Shown here piece after piece: positions 44,759-52,791 of a DNA stretch of 64,000 bases (within the stretch, counting starts at the first letter, position 1; every line of letters begins with the position of its first letter). Both the position numbers and the translations under genes were made by a program. Source of the stretch: Maccoyibacter sp900556645 (GTDB lineage: Bacteria; Bacillota; Clostridia; Lachnospirales; Lachnospiraceae); contig CATWDJ010000004.1 of the NCBI GenBank assembly GCA_958349535.1, positions 1 through 64,000 of the forward strand, read 5' to 3'. Under the pieces are notes generated by a model. It searched no databases. It saw nothing but the letters and a program-made list of their open reading frames with translations, and was not told where the DNA came from.

Positions 44759-45037
44759 CTATTGACTTTCTTTTTTTACACGTCTGCGTTCTTCTGCAAG
44801 AATTGCATTGATACGAGCCTTTGCCTCCGGGGATAAATCCCGTTCTTTTTTATAGCGGTATTGCTGTTCCCTTTTCTCTCCGCCTTTCTTTTCTACCAAA
44901 CTGCTCCTCACTATAGGAAGAGATTTCGGTGCTTCCACCAGCACTCTGGCATAGTTACTTGTTCCTCCTGTAAATACCACTTTGATGTCATCCCCGATTA
45001 AGAGGGACTCTCCTACTTCTACTGTTAATTTCAGCAT
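44759..45037 (-). CDS. csrA: Translational regulator CsrA, C-terminally extended
   Basis: A 92-residue protein. Residues 1 to about 52 align with CsrA/RsmA: MLKLTVEVGESLLIGDDIKV, then ARVLVEAPKSLPIVRSSLVE with the conserved RNA-binding Arg. Typical CsrA is about 60-75 residues; here a further approximately 40-residue highly basic, helical tail (KKGGEKREQQYRYKKERDLS, then ARINAILAEERRRVKKE) follows. CsrA dimers bind GGA motifs near ribosome sites and in Firmicutes repress flagellin until FliW sequesters them. The FliW gene is not adjacent. AGGAGG precedes the ATG. The promoter is unclear; a recombinase-flanking repeat lies 75 bases upstream. Confidence 0.88.
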   Translation of the reverse strand: MLKLTVEVGESLLIGDDIKVVFTGGTSNYARVLVEAPKSLPIVRSSLVEKKGGEKREQQYRYKKERDLSPEAKARINAILAEERRRVKKESQ

Positions 45038-45111
45038 AAGAACCTCCTTGTTTTTACCCTATGGGTATTTAGATGCCCTGTGGGTGCTCCTTGTTTGACT
45101 TTTCCTTGGGT

Positions 45112-45140
45112 ATGCAACATTCTATTTAGAAATGTTGCAT
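45112..45140. repeat. Left recombinase-associated inverted repeat
   Basis: Ten-base arms ATGCAACATT (45112-45121) and AATGTTGCAT (45131-45140) flank a 9-base spacer, like a tyrosine-recombinase core site. Its reverse complement begins ATGCAACATTTCTAAATA, which recurs in direct orientation at 45819-45836. Confidence 0.8.
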
Positions 45141-45170
45141 TGAGTTTGAAAAACCAGAAAAGAGGAGATT

Positions 45171-45752
45171 ATGAGTACAACACAACCAATCCGCAGTTTA
45201 GAGGAACTACAACAATTAAAAAATTTTTATTACTTACAGGAACCAAATCCAAGAAATTACACCTTGATTACTTTAGGGCTGAATACAGCACTCCGTATCA
45301 GCGATTTACTTCAATTGACCTGGGGAGATGTATACGACTTTGAAACTCAGAAATTCCGTTATCATATTACGGTCACGGAACAAAAGACGGGAAAAGAGAA
45401 CCGCATTGCCTTGAACCAGAACGCCCAGCAAGCATTGCTTTTATACCAAGAATATTTCTCGGCAGTATCCCCACAAGATTATTTATTTCCCGGAAAAGGC
45501 CATGCTGACATTCCTCTTAGTCGGTCTCAGGCTTTCCGCATTATCAAGCATGCTTCTGAAACACTTCATCTAGATGAACATATCAGTTGTCATTCCATGC
45601 GAAAGACTTTTGGGTATCATGCATGGAAATGCGGTACACCGCCGGCTGTCCTAATGGAAATTTACAATCATTCTTCATTTGAAATCACAAAACGTTATCT
45701 GGGAATCGAGCAGGATGACAAAGACTCTGTCTTTTTAGAAATAAATTTATAA
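45171..45752 (+). CDS. Small tyrosine recombinase, FimB/FimE-sized
   Basis: A 193-residue catalytic-domain recombinase. The active-site set is present: Arg in LNTALRISDLLQL, Lys in the KTGKENR hairpin, His-x-x-Arg in CHSMRKTFG, His in YNHSS, and the nucleophile Tyr in TKRYLGI. It lacks the N-terminal core-binding domain of XerC/phage integrases, like the fimbrial invertases FimB/FimE (about 200 residues). GAGGAG precedes the ATG. It stands alone on the plus strand between csrA and etfA, with inverted copies of an 18-bp element on both sides. It may invert its own segment or be a relic of an integrated element. Confidence 0.88.
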   Translation: MSTTQPIRSLEELQQLKNFYYLQEPNPRNYTLITLGLNTALRISDLLQLTWGDVYDFETQKFRYHITVTEQKTGKENRIALNQNAQQALLLYQEYFSAVSPQDYLFPGKGHADIPLSRSQAFRIIKHASETLHLDEHISCHSMRKTFGYHAWKCGTPPAVLMEIYNHSSFEITKRYLGIEQDDKDSVFLEINL

Positions 45753-45811
45753 AAAATTTTAAAATAGGTATAAAGTATTGGCGATTACCACCGATATATA
45801 AAATATAAAAG

Positions 45812-45854
45812 AAAAGAAATGCAACATTTCTAAATAATTTGTTGCATTTCTTTT
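45812..45854 (+). terminator. Terminator of the recombinase gene, also the right inverted repeat
   Basis: Perfect 15-base arms AAAAGAAATGCAACA (45812-45826) and TGTTGCATTTCTTTT (45840-45854) with a T-rich tail. The stretch 45819-45836 (ATGCAACATTTCTAAATA) is the inverted counterpart of the repeat at 45123-45140. Confidence 0.85.
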
Positions 45855-45897
45855 TTTATTTTTCCACAGAAACCATGATTTTATTTCTCCGACAACG

Positions 45898-45931
45898 CAA
45901 AACAGAGACAGGAACTACTCCCTGTCTCTGT
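45898..45931 (-). terminator. Terminator of the butyrate operon
   Basis: Minus-strand ACAGAGACAGG and CCTGTCTCTGT (45931-45921, 45912-45902) pair around an 8-base loop, followed by TTTTG. It is 17 bases past the etfA stop. Confidence 0.8.
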
Positions 45932-45948
45932 AAAACTCTTTGTTTTCC

Positions 45949-46962
45949 TTATGCTAACTCAGCTTTTAAAGCCTCTGTTAAAGCAGGAACGACTTTGTTT
46001 AAGTCTCCTACGATACCGTAATCAGCTACATCGAAGATTGGAGCATCTTCGTCTTTGTTGATTGCGATGATAATGTCAGACTCTTCCATACCTGCAACGT
46101 GCTGGATTGCTCCGGAAATACCGATTGCAAAGTATACGTTTGGACGTACGGTCTTACCAGTCTGTCCTACCTGAACATCAACCGGTTTCCAGCCATTCTC
46201 TACTACGGCACGAGAGCAGCTTACCATTCCGCCAAGTACATCTGCCAAATCCTGAAGCATTTTGAAGTTCTCTGCAGAACCAACTCCACGACCACCGGAT
46301 ACTAAAATCTTAGCGTCCATGATGTTCTCGGCACTCTTAGCTTCTTTTACAACCTTTAAGATTTCTACATATTTGTTATCTGGTGTGAATCCTGGGTTGT
46401 ACTCGATTACTTCTGCTTTAGCACCTTTTACAGGCTCTAATTTCTGCATAACGCCCGGACGTACAGTTGCCATCTGAGGACGTGTATTCGGGCAAGCGAT
46501 AGTAGCGATTGTGTTACCACCGAATGCAGGACGTGTCATTAATAACTGGTTTGGCTGATCTTTGAAATCACCAATTTCCAATACAGTACAATCAGCAGTC
46601 AGACCTGTTTTTACTCTTGCAGATACACGAGGTCCTAAATCTCTACCAATTGCAGTAGCACCAACTAACATAATTTCTGGTTTGTACTCTTTGATTACAG
46701 AAGAAAGTGCGTGAGCATATGGCTCTGTTCTGTAGTCCTTTAACTCAGGATCATCTACAACAATAACCTTATCAGCACCATACTCTGCTAATTCATCAAC
46801 AAGACCTTTTACATCTGAACCGATAAGTACAGCTGTAACTTCAGTATTTAAATCTTTTGCTAAGTCTTTTCCTTTTCCGATTAACTCGAATGCGATTGGA
46901 GTTAACTCATTGTCAACCTGCTGTGCAAAGACAAATACGCCTTTGTATTCTTCTAAGTTCAT
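45949..46962 (-). CDS. etfA: Electron transfer flavoprotein, alpha subunit
   Basis: A 337-residue flavoprotein subunit that pairs with EtfB and, with Bcd, couples crotonyl-CoA reduction to ferredoxin reduction in butyrate producers. The C-terminal FAD-binding domain is complete: LVSGGRGVGSAENF, SCSRAVVENGWKP, GQTGKTVRPNVYFAIGISGAIQH and NKDEDAPIFDVADYGIVGD. The start is taken at the ATG at 46962 (MNLEEYKG), the usual beginning in this family; a GTG at 46971 is the alternative. It is 38 bases downstream of etfB and is the last gene of the operon. Confidence 0.95.
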   Translation of the reverse strand: MNLEEYKGVFVFAQQVDNELTPIAFELIGKGKDLAKDLNTEVTAVLIGSDVKGLVDELAEYGADKVIVVDDPELKDYRTEPYAHALSSVIKEYKPEIMLVGATAIGRDLGPRVSARVKTGLTADCTVLEIGDFKDQPNQLLMTRPAFGGNTIATIACPNTRPQMATVRPGVMQKLEPVKGAKAEVIEYNPGFTPDNKYVEILKVVKEAKSAENIMDAKILVSGGRGVGSAENFKMLQDLADVLGGMVSCSRAVVENGWKPVDVQVGQTGKTVRPNVYFAIGISGAIQHVAGMEESDIIIAINKDEDAPIFDVADYGIVGDLNKVVPALTEALKAELA

Positions 46963-46999
46963 TTTTTCCACTTTTATTCACCACTTTTCCTTATTTTTA

Positions 47000-47782
47000 T
47001 TAGATTACATGCTTCTCTTTTAATTTACCCATAATATAAGCAACGGACTCTGTTGCATCAAGAGTAACTTTCTCACCGGCACCTTTACGAACCTTATCAG
47101 ATGCTTTTGCAATCTGTGTAGGAGAACCTTTCAGACCTAAATCAGAATCATCTACATCTTTAAGATCTGCTCTTCCCCATACAGTAATCTCCTGCTCATA
47201 AGCATCGAAGATTCCGCCCGGAGTCATGTAACGTGGCTGGTTTAATTCGGATAATGCTGTTACTAAACATGGCATTTTTGCTTTTAATTCATGGTATCTG
47301 TCTTCATACTGACGCTGAACGATTACAGAATCTCCATCAATTTTGATATCCTGTGCATAAGAAATTACAGGAAGATTTAAATGCTCTGCAATCTGCGGTC
47401 CAACCTGTGCAGTATCACCATCGATAGCCTGACGACCTGTAATGATTAAATCATAATCGATATTTCTAAGTGCACCTGCGATGGTTGTAGATGTTGCCCA
47501 TGTATCAGCTCCACCTAACACTCTGTCTGTTACAAGGATTCCCTTGTCAGCTCCCATTGCCATTGCCTCACGAAGAACCTCTTCTGCTTTTGGAAGTCCC
47601 ATGGTAAGTACAGTTACTTCTGCACCGTACTGATCTTTTAATCTAAGTGCTGCCTCTAAACCAGCTTTATCATCTGGGTTCATGATTGTAAGCATTGCAC
47701 CTCTGTCTAATGTACCGTCCGGATTAAATTTAACTCCGCCTTTTGTATCCGGTACCTGTTTAATACATACAACTATTTTCAC
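47000..47782 (-). CDS. etfB: Electron transfer flavoprotein, beta subunit
   Basis: A 260-residue partner of EtfA. Landmarks: KIVVCIKQVPDT at the start, MNPDDKAGLEAALRLKD, and the family signature around IITGRQAIDGDTAQVGPQIAEHL. The start is a GTG at 47782, with AAGGAG 10 bases upstream; an earlier in-frame ATG at 47815 has no ribosome site. In Bcd-Etf complexes EtfB carries the FAD that bifurcates NADH electrons. It follows bcd by 33 bases. Confidence 0.95.
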   Translation of the reverse strand: MKIVVCIKQVPDTKGGVKFNPDGTLDRGAMLTIMNPDDKAGLEAALRLKDQYGAEVTVLTMGLPKAEEVLREAMAMGADKGILVTDRVLGGADTWATSTTIAGALRNIDYDLIITGRQAIDGDTAQVGPQIAEHLNLPVISYAQDIKIDGDSVIVQRQYEDRYHELKAKMPCLVTALSELNQPRYMTPGGIFDAYEQEITVWGRADLKDVDDSDLGLKGSPTQIAKASDKVRKGAGEKVTLDATESVAYIMGKLKEKHVI

Positions 47783-47815
47783 GGTATTTTCACTCCTTAT
47801 GTTTGATTTTTTCAA

Positions 47816-48970
47816 CTATTTTAATAATGCACCAGAAATAACCATACGCTGAACTTCTGATGTTCCTTCGTAGATTTCTGTAATCTTAGCATCACGCATC
47901 ATACGCTCTACATCGTACTCTCTGATGTATCCGTATCCACCGAATAACTGAACGCATCTTGTTGTTACATCCATAGCAGTCTCTGCTGCAAATAATTTTG
48001 CTTTTGCTGCTTCTACGGAGTAAACTTTCTGAGTTGCTTTTGCCATTGCTGCTCTGTAAACGAGGAATTTCGCTGCATCAATCTTAGCTGCCATATCTGC
48101 TAACTGGAACTGTGTGTTCTGCTGCTGAGCGATTGTTCTTCCGAACTGTTTTCTCTCTTTTACATATGCGATTGTTGCCTCTAAAGCACCTTCTGCAAGA
48201 CCAAGAGCCTGAGCTGCAATACCGATACGTCCGCCGTCTAATGTATGCATTGCGATCGGGAAGCCTTTTCCTTCCGGTCCAAGTAATGCATCCTTTGGAA
48301 TTCTGCAGTCTTCAAAAATCAATTCATATGTAGAGGAACCGCGGATACCCATCTTCTTCTCTTTTGTTCCGAAGGAGAATCCAGGAGCACCTTTTTCTAC
48401 GATAAATGCAGAGAAGTTCTTCTTCTTTCTGCCTCTCTTGTCTTCTGTTACGCTTGTGATAGCAATTACGATATATACGTCTGCAACTTCACCGTTTGTG
48501 ATGAAACATTTTGATCCGTTTAATACCCACTCATCACCGTCTAATACGGCTTTTGTCTGACATCCCTGAGCATCTGTACCAGCACCCGGCTCTGTTAAAC
48601 CGAAAGCACCAAGTTTCTCACCTTTTGCAAGAGGTACTACATATTTCTGTTTCTGCTCCTCTGTACCGTATGTCATGATAGGATCGATACAAAGAGATGT
48701 ATGTGCGGAAACGATAACGCCTGTTGTACCGCAAACTTTAGATAACTCCTCAACACACATTGTATATGTTAAAGGATCACATCCCTGTCCGCCGTACTCC
48801 TTTGGTACAGGAATACCCATAAATCCTGCTTTTGCCATTTTCTCAACGGTACCCATTGGGAAATGTTCTGTTTCGTCAACCTCCTGAGCGAGAGGTTTTA
48901 CTTCTGTTTCAGCGAATTCTTTGAAAAGAGTTCTCGCCATTTCATGTTTTTTATCTAAACAAAAATCCAT
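47816..48970 (-). CDS. bcd: Butyryl-CoA dehydrogenase
   Basis: A 384-residue acyl-CoA dehydrogenase reducing crotonyl-CoA to butyryl-CoA. FAD/substrate motifs AFGLTEPGAGTDAQG and WVLNGSKCFITNGEVAD are present. The catalytic base Glu sits in ITEIYEGTSEVQRMVI near the C-terminus, and QLFGGYGYIREYDVERMMRDAK completes the active site. With EtfBA immediately downstream it forms the flavin-bifurcating complex. GGAGG lies before the ATG. A hairpin with five U residues separates it from hbd and may lower its expression relative to thl and hbd. Confidence 0.96.
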   Translation of the reverse strand: MDFCLDKKHEMARTLFKEFAETEVKPLAQEVDETEHFPMGTVEKMAKAGFMGIPVPKEYGGQGCDPLTYTMCVEELSKVCGTTGVIVSAHTSLCIDPIMTYGTEEQKQKYVVPLAKGEKLGAFGLTEPGAGTDAQGCQTKAVLDGDEWVLNGSKCFITNGEVADVYIVIAITSVTEDKRGRKKKNFSAFIVEKGAPGFSFGTKEKKMGIRGSSTYELIFEDCRIPKDALLGPEGKGFPIAMHTLDGGRIGIAAQALGLAEGALEATIAYVKERKQFGRTIAQQQNTQFQLADMAAKIDAAKFLVYRAAMAKATQKVYSVEAAKAKLFAAETAMDVTTRCVQLFGGYGYIREYDVERMMRDAKITEIYEGTSEVQRMVISGALLK

Positions 48971-49003
48971 GATTTATATTCCTCCATTTACTTTATTTGT
49001 TTT

Positions 49004-49049
49004 AAAAAGAGCAAAGCCCCAAAATGTTTCCGCATTTTGAGGTATGCTC
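49004..49049 (-). terminator. Internal hairpin between hbd and bcd (possible attenuator)
   Basis: Minus-strand GAGCA (49049) pairs with TGCTC (49009), and CAAAATG pairs with CATTTTG inside, with a CGGAAA loop; five T residues (49008-49004) follow. It has intrinsic-terminator form but sits inside an operon. Confidence 0.65.
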
Positions 49050-49056
49050 ATTTTAT

Positions 49057-49896
49057 TTATTTAGAATAGTCGTAGAATCCGATACCTGTCTTACGTCCTA
49101 ATTTACCTGCACGTACCATTTTCTTAAGAAGTGGATGTGGACGGTATTTTGGATCGCCTGTCTCATCATATAATACGTTCATGATAGCAAGGCAGATATC
49201 TAAACCGATTAAGTCACCTAACTCTAATGGTCCCATTGGATGGTTCGCACCTAATTTCATAGCTGTGTCGATACCTTCAACAGAAGCTACGCCGTCAGCT
49301 AAGATGCCAACACCTTCGTTTACATATGGGATTAAGATTCTGTTTACTACGAATCCTGCAGCTTCGTTTACTTCTACAGGAGTCTTTCCGATTTCTTTAG
49401 AAATAGCAACGATTTTATCTTTTAACTCGTCCGGTGTGTTCTCACCTTTGATAACCTCGATCAATTTCATAACAGGAGCCGGATTGAAGAAATGCATACC
49501 GATTACTGGTCTGTCAAGTCCTGCACCGATTTCTGTAATAGAAAGGGAAGATGTATTTGTAGCGAAGATACAATCTGCTTTTACAATATCCTGTAACTCT
49601 TTGAATGTCTGTTTCTTAACATCCATAACCTCAAGAGCTGCCTCTACGATTAAATCACAGTCTGTACAAATCTCTTTTGTACCTGTTGTGATTTTGTTCA
49701 GGATAGCGTCAGCAGCAGCCTGCTCCATTTTGCCTTTTGCTACTCTTTTCTCAAATCCTTTTGCGATTTTTGCTTTACCGTTTGCAGCAAATTCGTCGTT
49801 AATATCGCATAAGCATACTTCATAACCTTCTGTCTGAGCAATTGCCTGTGCAATACCGGAACCCATGGTTCCTGCTCCAATAATACCAACCTTCAT
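49057..49896 (-). CDS. hbd: 3-hydroxybutyryl-CoA dehydrogenase
   Basis: A 279-residue dehydrogenase reducing acetoacetyl-CoA to 3-hydroxybutyryl-CoA. The NAD-binding loop VGIIGAGTMGSGIAQ opens the protein. NTSSLSITEI and the catalytic-His segment IGMHFFNPAPVMKLIEVI follow, and the C-terminal helical domain has NHPMGPLELGDLIGLD. AAGGAGG precedes the ATG. It is 46 bases downstream of thl. Codon use here, as in the rest of the butyrate genes, looks like that of highly expressed genes. Confidence 0.97.
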   Translation of the reverse strand: MKVGIIGAGTMGSGIAQAIAQTEGYEVCLCDINDEFAANGKAKIAKGFEKRVAKGKMEQAAADAILNKITTGTKEICTDCDLIVEAALEVMDVKKQTFKELQDIVKADCIFATNTSSLSITEIGAGLDRPVIGMHFFNPAPVMKLIEVIKGENTPDELKDKIVAISKEIGKTPVEVNEAAGFVVNRILIPYVNEGVGILADGVASVEGIDTAMKLGANHPMGPLELGDLIGLDICLAIMNVLYDETGDPKYRPHPLLKKMVRAGKLGRKTGIGFYDYSK

Positions 49897-49942
49897 GTTA
49901 GTTCCTCCTTGTGGAATTTATATAATTTTATTAATGAACCAA

Positions 49943-51124
49943 TTAGTCTCTCTCAACGATAGTAGAGCATCCCATACCACCGCCGATACACAGAGTTGCA
50001 AGACCTTTCTTAGCATCTCTTCTCTGCATCTCGTGTAACAGAGTAACAAGGATACGGCATCCTGAAGCTCCAACCGGATGTCCAAGAGCGATTGCTCCAC
50101 CGTTTACGTTTACTTTGCTCATATCAAAGTTTAAGTCATGTGCTACTGCTAAGGACTGAGCTGCGAATGCCTCGTTAGCCTCTACTAAGTCCATATCATC
50201 GATAGTTAAACCTGTCTTAGCAAATACTTTCTTTGTAGAAGCAACCGGTCCAACACCCATGATAGATGGGTCAACTCCGCCAAGTGCTCCTGCTACGAAT
50301 GTTGCCATTGGTTTTACGCCTAATTCTTTTGCTGCTTTCTCGCTCATAACAACAACTGCTGCTGCACCGTCATTGATTCCTGAAGCGTTAGCTGCTGTAA
50401 CGATTCCGTCCGGTTTGAATGCTGGACGTAATTTGGAAATGCTCTCCTTTGTTGTTCCAGGACGTGGTCCCTCATCTGTATCTACGATAATTGTTTCTTT
50501 TTTCTTCTTAACTTCTACTGGAACGATTTCATCTTTGAATTTTCCAGCTTTCTGAGCTGCTTCACATTTCTGCTGTGATGTAGCTGCAAACTCGTCTAAC
50601 TGCTCACGAGTTAATCCCCACTGCTCAGCTACGTTCTCTGCTGTGATTCCCATGTGGTAATTGTTGAATGCATCCCATAATGCATCGTTTACCATGGTAT
50701 CTACTAATGTGGCATTGTTCATTCTATGTCCATAACGTCCGTTCATGTCAGCGTATGGTGCCATTGACATGTTCTCCATACCACCTGCAACAACGATATC
50801 AGCATCCCCTGCCTGAATCATCTGTGCAGCCATGTTTACACAGTTAAGGCCGGAACCGCAAACTACGTTAACGGTAACTGCCGGTGTCTCGATTGGCAAA
50901 CCAGCTTTTAAGGAAGCCTGACGTGCTACGTTCTGTCCTAATCCAGCCTGGATTACACATCCCATGTACACGTGATCAACTTTCTCAGCCGGTACTCCAG
51001 CTCTGTTTAATGCTTCTTTAATAACGATAGATCCCAAAACCGGTGCCGGAGTTGTACTTAATGCTCCTCCCATAGTTCCGATTGCTGTACGACAAGCACC
51101 TGCTAAAACTACTTTTTCTGCCAT
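49943..51124 (-). CDS. thl: Acetyl-CoA acetyltransferase (thiolase)
   Basis: A 393-residue biosynthetic thiolase condensing two acetyl-CoA to acetoacetyl-CoA. The nucleophilic Cys is in VNVVCGSGLNCVNMA, the active-site His in ALGHPVGASGCRI, and the second Cys in CIGGGMGCSTIVERD. AGGAGAAG lies before the ATG. It begins thl-hbd-bcd-etfB-etfA behind a strong promoter about 170 bases upstream. The crotonase gene (crt) expected between the hbd and bcd steps is not in this cluster. Confidence 0.97.
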   Translation of the reverse strand: MAEKVVLAGACRTAIGTMGGALSTTPAPVLGSIVIKEALNRAGVPAEKVDHVYMGCVIQAGLGQNVARQASLKAGLPIETPAVTVNVVCGSGLNCVNMAAQMIQAGDADIVVAGGMENMSMAPYADMNGRYGHRMNNATLVDTMVNDALWDAFNNYHMGITAENVAEQWGLTREQLDEFAATSQQKCEAAQKAGKFKDEIVPVEVKKKKETIIVDTDEGPRPGTTKESISKLRPAFKPDGIVTAANASGINDGAAAVVVMSEKAAKELGVKPMATFVAGALGGVDPSIMGVGPVASTKKVFAKTGLTIDDMDLVEANEAFAAQSLAVAHDLNFDMSKVNVNGGAIALGHPVGASGCRILVTLLHEMQRRDAKKGLATLCIGGGMGCSTIVERD

Positions 51125-51297
51125 GTTTTCTTCTCCTTTTTGATTGATTTGTTGTTTAAAGACGTTAATTTTTTAACAATCCTTTTTTTAAAAAAAATAA
51201 ATTGAAAACCACTACAGTTTTTAATTTACTTTCCCATCACCAAGTCCCTATCTTATGTATCCTATGTACTTTAGATTTGGACTTTTACTTCAAGTTC

Positions 51298-51326
51298 ATA
51301 ATAGCATATTTCCATTTTAAATGCAA
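51298..51326 (-). promoter_or_regulatory. Promoter of the butyrate operon
   Basis: Minus-strand TTGCAT and TATTAT (with extended TG) are 17 bases apart. The 408-base stretch 51125-51532 holds only this promoter, its leader of about 165 bases (A/T-rich, no riboswitch I recognise) and the terminator at 51446-51492; no gene is seen. Confidence 0.75.
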
Positions 51327-51445
51327 CCAAAAACTTGTCTGTAATCACCTCAAAAAACCTACATAAACTTCTTCATTTTATGGTTTTTTTAGAATCTTTT
51401 TACTTTTATTTGTTAAAAATTTATCAAAATTCTTTTCTCAAGCAA

Positions 51446-51492
51446 AAAAAATCGGCTTTTTTTGTGAATCTTTCACAAAATTGCCGATTTTT
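51446..51492. terminator. Terminator of the SleB-like hydrolase gene
   Basis: Arms AAAATCGGC and GCCGATTTT with an inner GTGAATC/TTTCAC-like stem lie at 51446-51492. Minus-strand T residues follow. It separates the wall-hydrolase gene from the butyrate promoter. Confidence 0.75.
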
Positions 51493-51532
51493 GACATTTT
51501 TTAAAATCTGTTTTTTAACACTTGCATCACTT

Positions 51533-52684
51533 TTAATAGAAGACATGGTTTCCAATTACTGTTCCCTGTATGGTTCCCGTATTTCTTCTGAAATACAGTG
51601 CATTGGTAGTAATCCTGCCGCCTAGAACCTCCTGTGCTGCCTGCGTACATTCCCCGTTAGCTCCCTGAGCCAGTACGGTGGCAAAACGTCCGCTTGCCAC
51701 TGGAGAAAACTGTCCTTTTTGATATATCACTCCCACTACACTATTTGGGAAATAAGAGCTTGCCACACGGTTGAGTACCACACTTCCCACCGCCAGTTTT
51801 CCCTCGTAAGACTCCCCTTCCGACTCGCATTGAATCAGAGCTGCCAACAGTTCTAAATCGCCTGCCTGTGCCACCACATTGGCACCGTTGGCTCCCTCTT
51901 CCTCCTGCTTTTTAATTTCTTCCATGTGGGCGGCATCTTCCTGTGCCTTTTGTTGCTCCAGCTTTGCCTCATAGGCTTTCTGCTCTTCGATTTCTTTGGC
52001 ATAGGATTCCGACATCTTTTTCGCTTTATCTATTTCGCTTTCCGACTGTTGCAGATTTTCTTTTGTGGAAGCAATTAATGCAGACATTTCCTGTTGTTTT
52101 TTATAGGTATCCTGTTTCAGTGCCTCCAGTTTTGCCTGTTCTTCCTGTAACAGTTGTCTGCTGTCTGCAATCAACTGCTGAGTCTCCTGATATTCCTTTA
52201 ACTTTTCCCTGTCATATCTGCTGATTGCCTCCACATACTCCGTGCGGTTCAAAAATTCAGAGATAGACCCGGCATTGAGAATGGATGCCATAAGAGAACT
52301 GTCACCATTTTCATACATAAAACGAATCCGCTGTTTCATGTCCTCATACTGCTTTTTGGAACGTTCCTCGGTTTCTGCCAACTTTTTTTCCGTCTCTTCA
52401 ATCAAAGCTTCTTTTTCGCTGATGCTGCCCTCCAGCTCTGTGAGAGAACTACTGATTTCCGTCAGCTGCCTGTCCATATCCGAAAGACTGCTCTCCAGTT
52501 CTCCCTTGCTGTCTTCCAGACTGTCAATTTTCTCATCCGTTTCCTTCTTTTGTTCCTGAAGGTCTTCCAGCTTTTCTTTTGTATCCTCTAAATCCTTTTC
52601 CGTTGCCGCAAATACCGTCAGGGAACTTCCCAATATCAGGCATATCAACAGCAACGCCAGATTTTTTCTGCCTTTTTTCATCAT
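51533..52684 (-). CDS. Secreted coiled-coil cell-wall hydrolase, SleB-like
   Basis: A 383-residue exported protein. The signal peptide (MMKKGRKNLALLLICLILGSS, cleavage near VFAATE) is followed by a long coiled coil to about residue 240 (EKLEDLQEQKKETDEKIDSLE, and similar), then a C-terminal SleB/CwlJ-type hydrolase domain (LAALIQCESEGESYEGKLAVGSVVLNRV, VIYQKGQFSPV, NALYFRR), with the catalytic Glu probably in QCESEGE. Coiled-coil plus hydrolase arrangements occur in division- and growth-related amidases activated by FtsEX-like partners; the same could hold here. Spore-cortex lysis is possible but not indicated by neighbours. GAGG precedes the ATG at 52684. Confidence 0.85.
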   Translation of the reverse strand: MMKKGRKNLALLLICLILGSSLTVFAATEKDLEDTKEKLEDLQEQKKETDEKIDSLEDSKGELESSLSDMDRQLTEISSSLTELEGSISEKEALIEETEKKLAETEERSKKQYEDMKQRIRFMYENGDSSLMASILNAGSISEFLNRTEYVEAISRYDREKLKEYQETQQLIADSRQLLQEEQAKLEALKQDTYKKQQEMSALIASTKENLQQSESEIDKAKKMSESYAKEIEEQKAYEAKLEQQKAQEDAAHMEEIKKQEEEGANGANVVAQAGDLELLAALIQCESEGESYEGKLAVGSVVLNRVASSYFPNSVVGVIYQKGQFSPVASGRFATVLAQGANGECTQAAQEVLGGRITTNALYFRRNTGTIQGTVIGNHVFY

Positions 52685-52791
52685 AATATACCTCATTACA
52701 GAAATTATACCTAATTGTAATTAAAGTTTCAATATGATAAAATGTTTACAAGAATTTGGCAGGGAAGATTTTGAAATGGGAGGGGATTACT

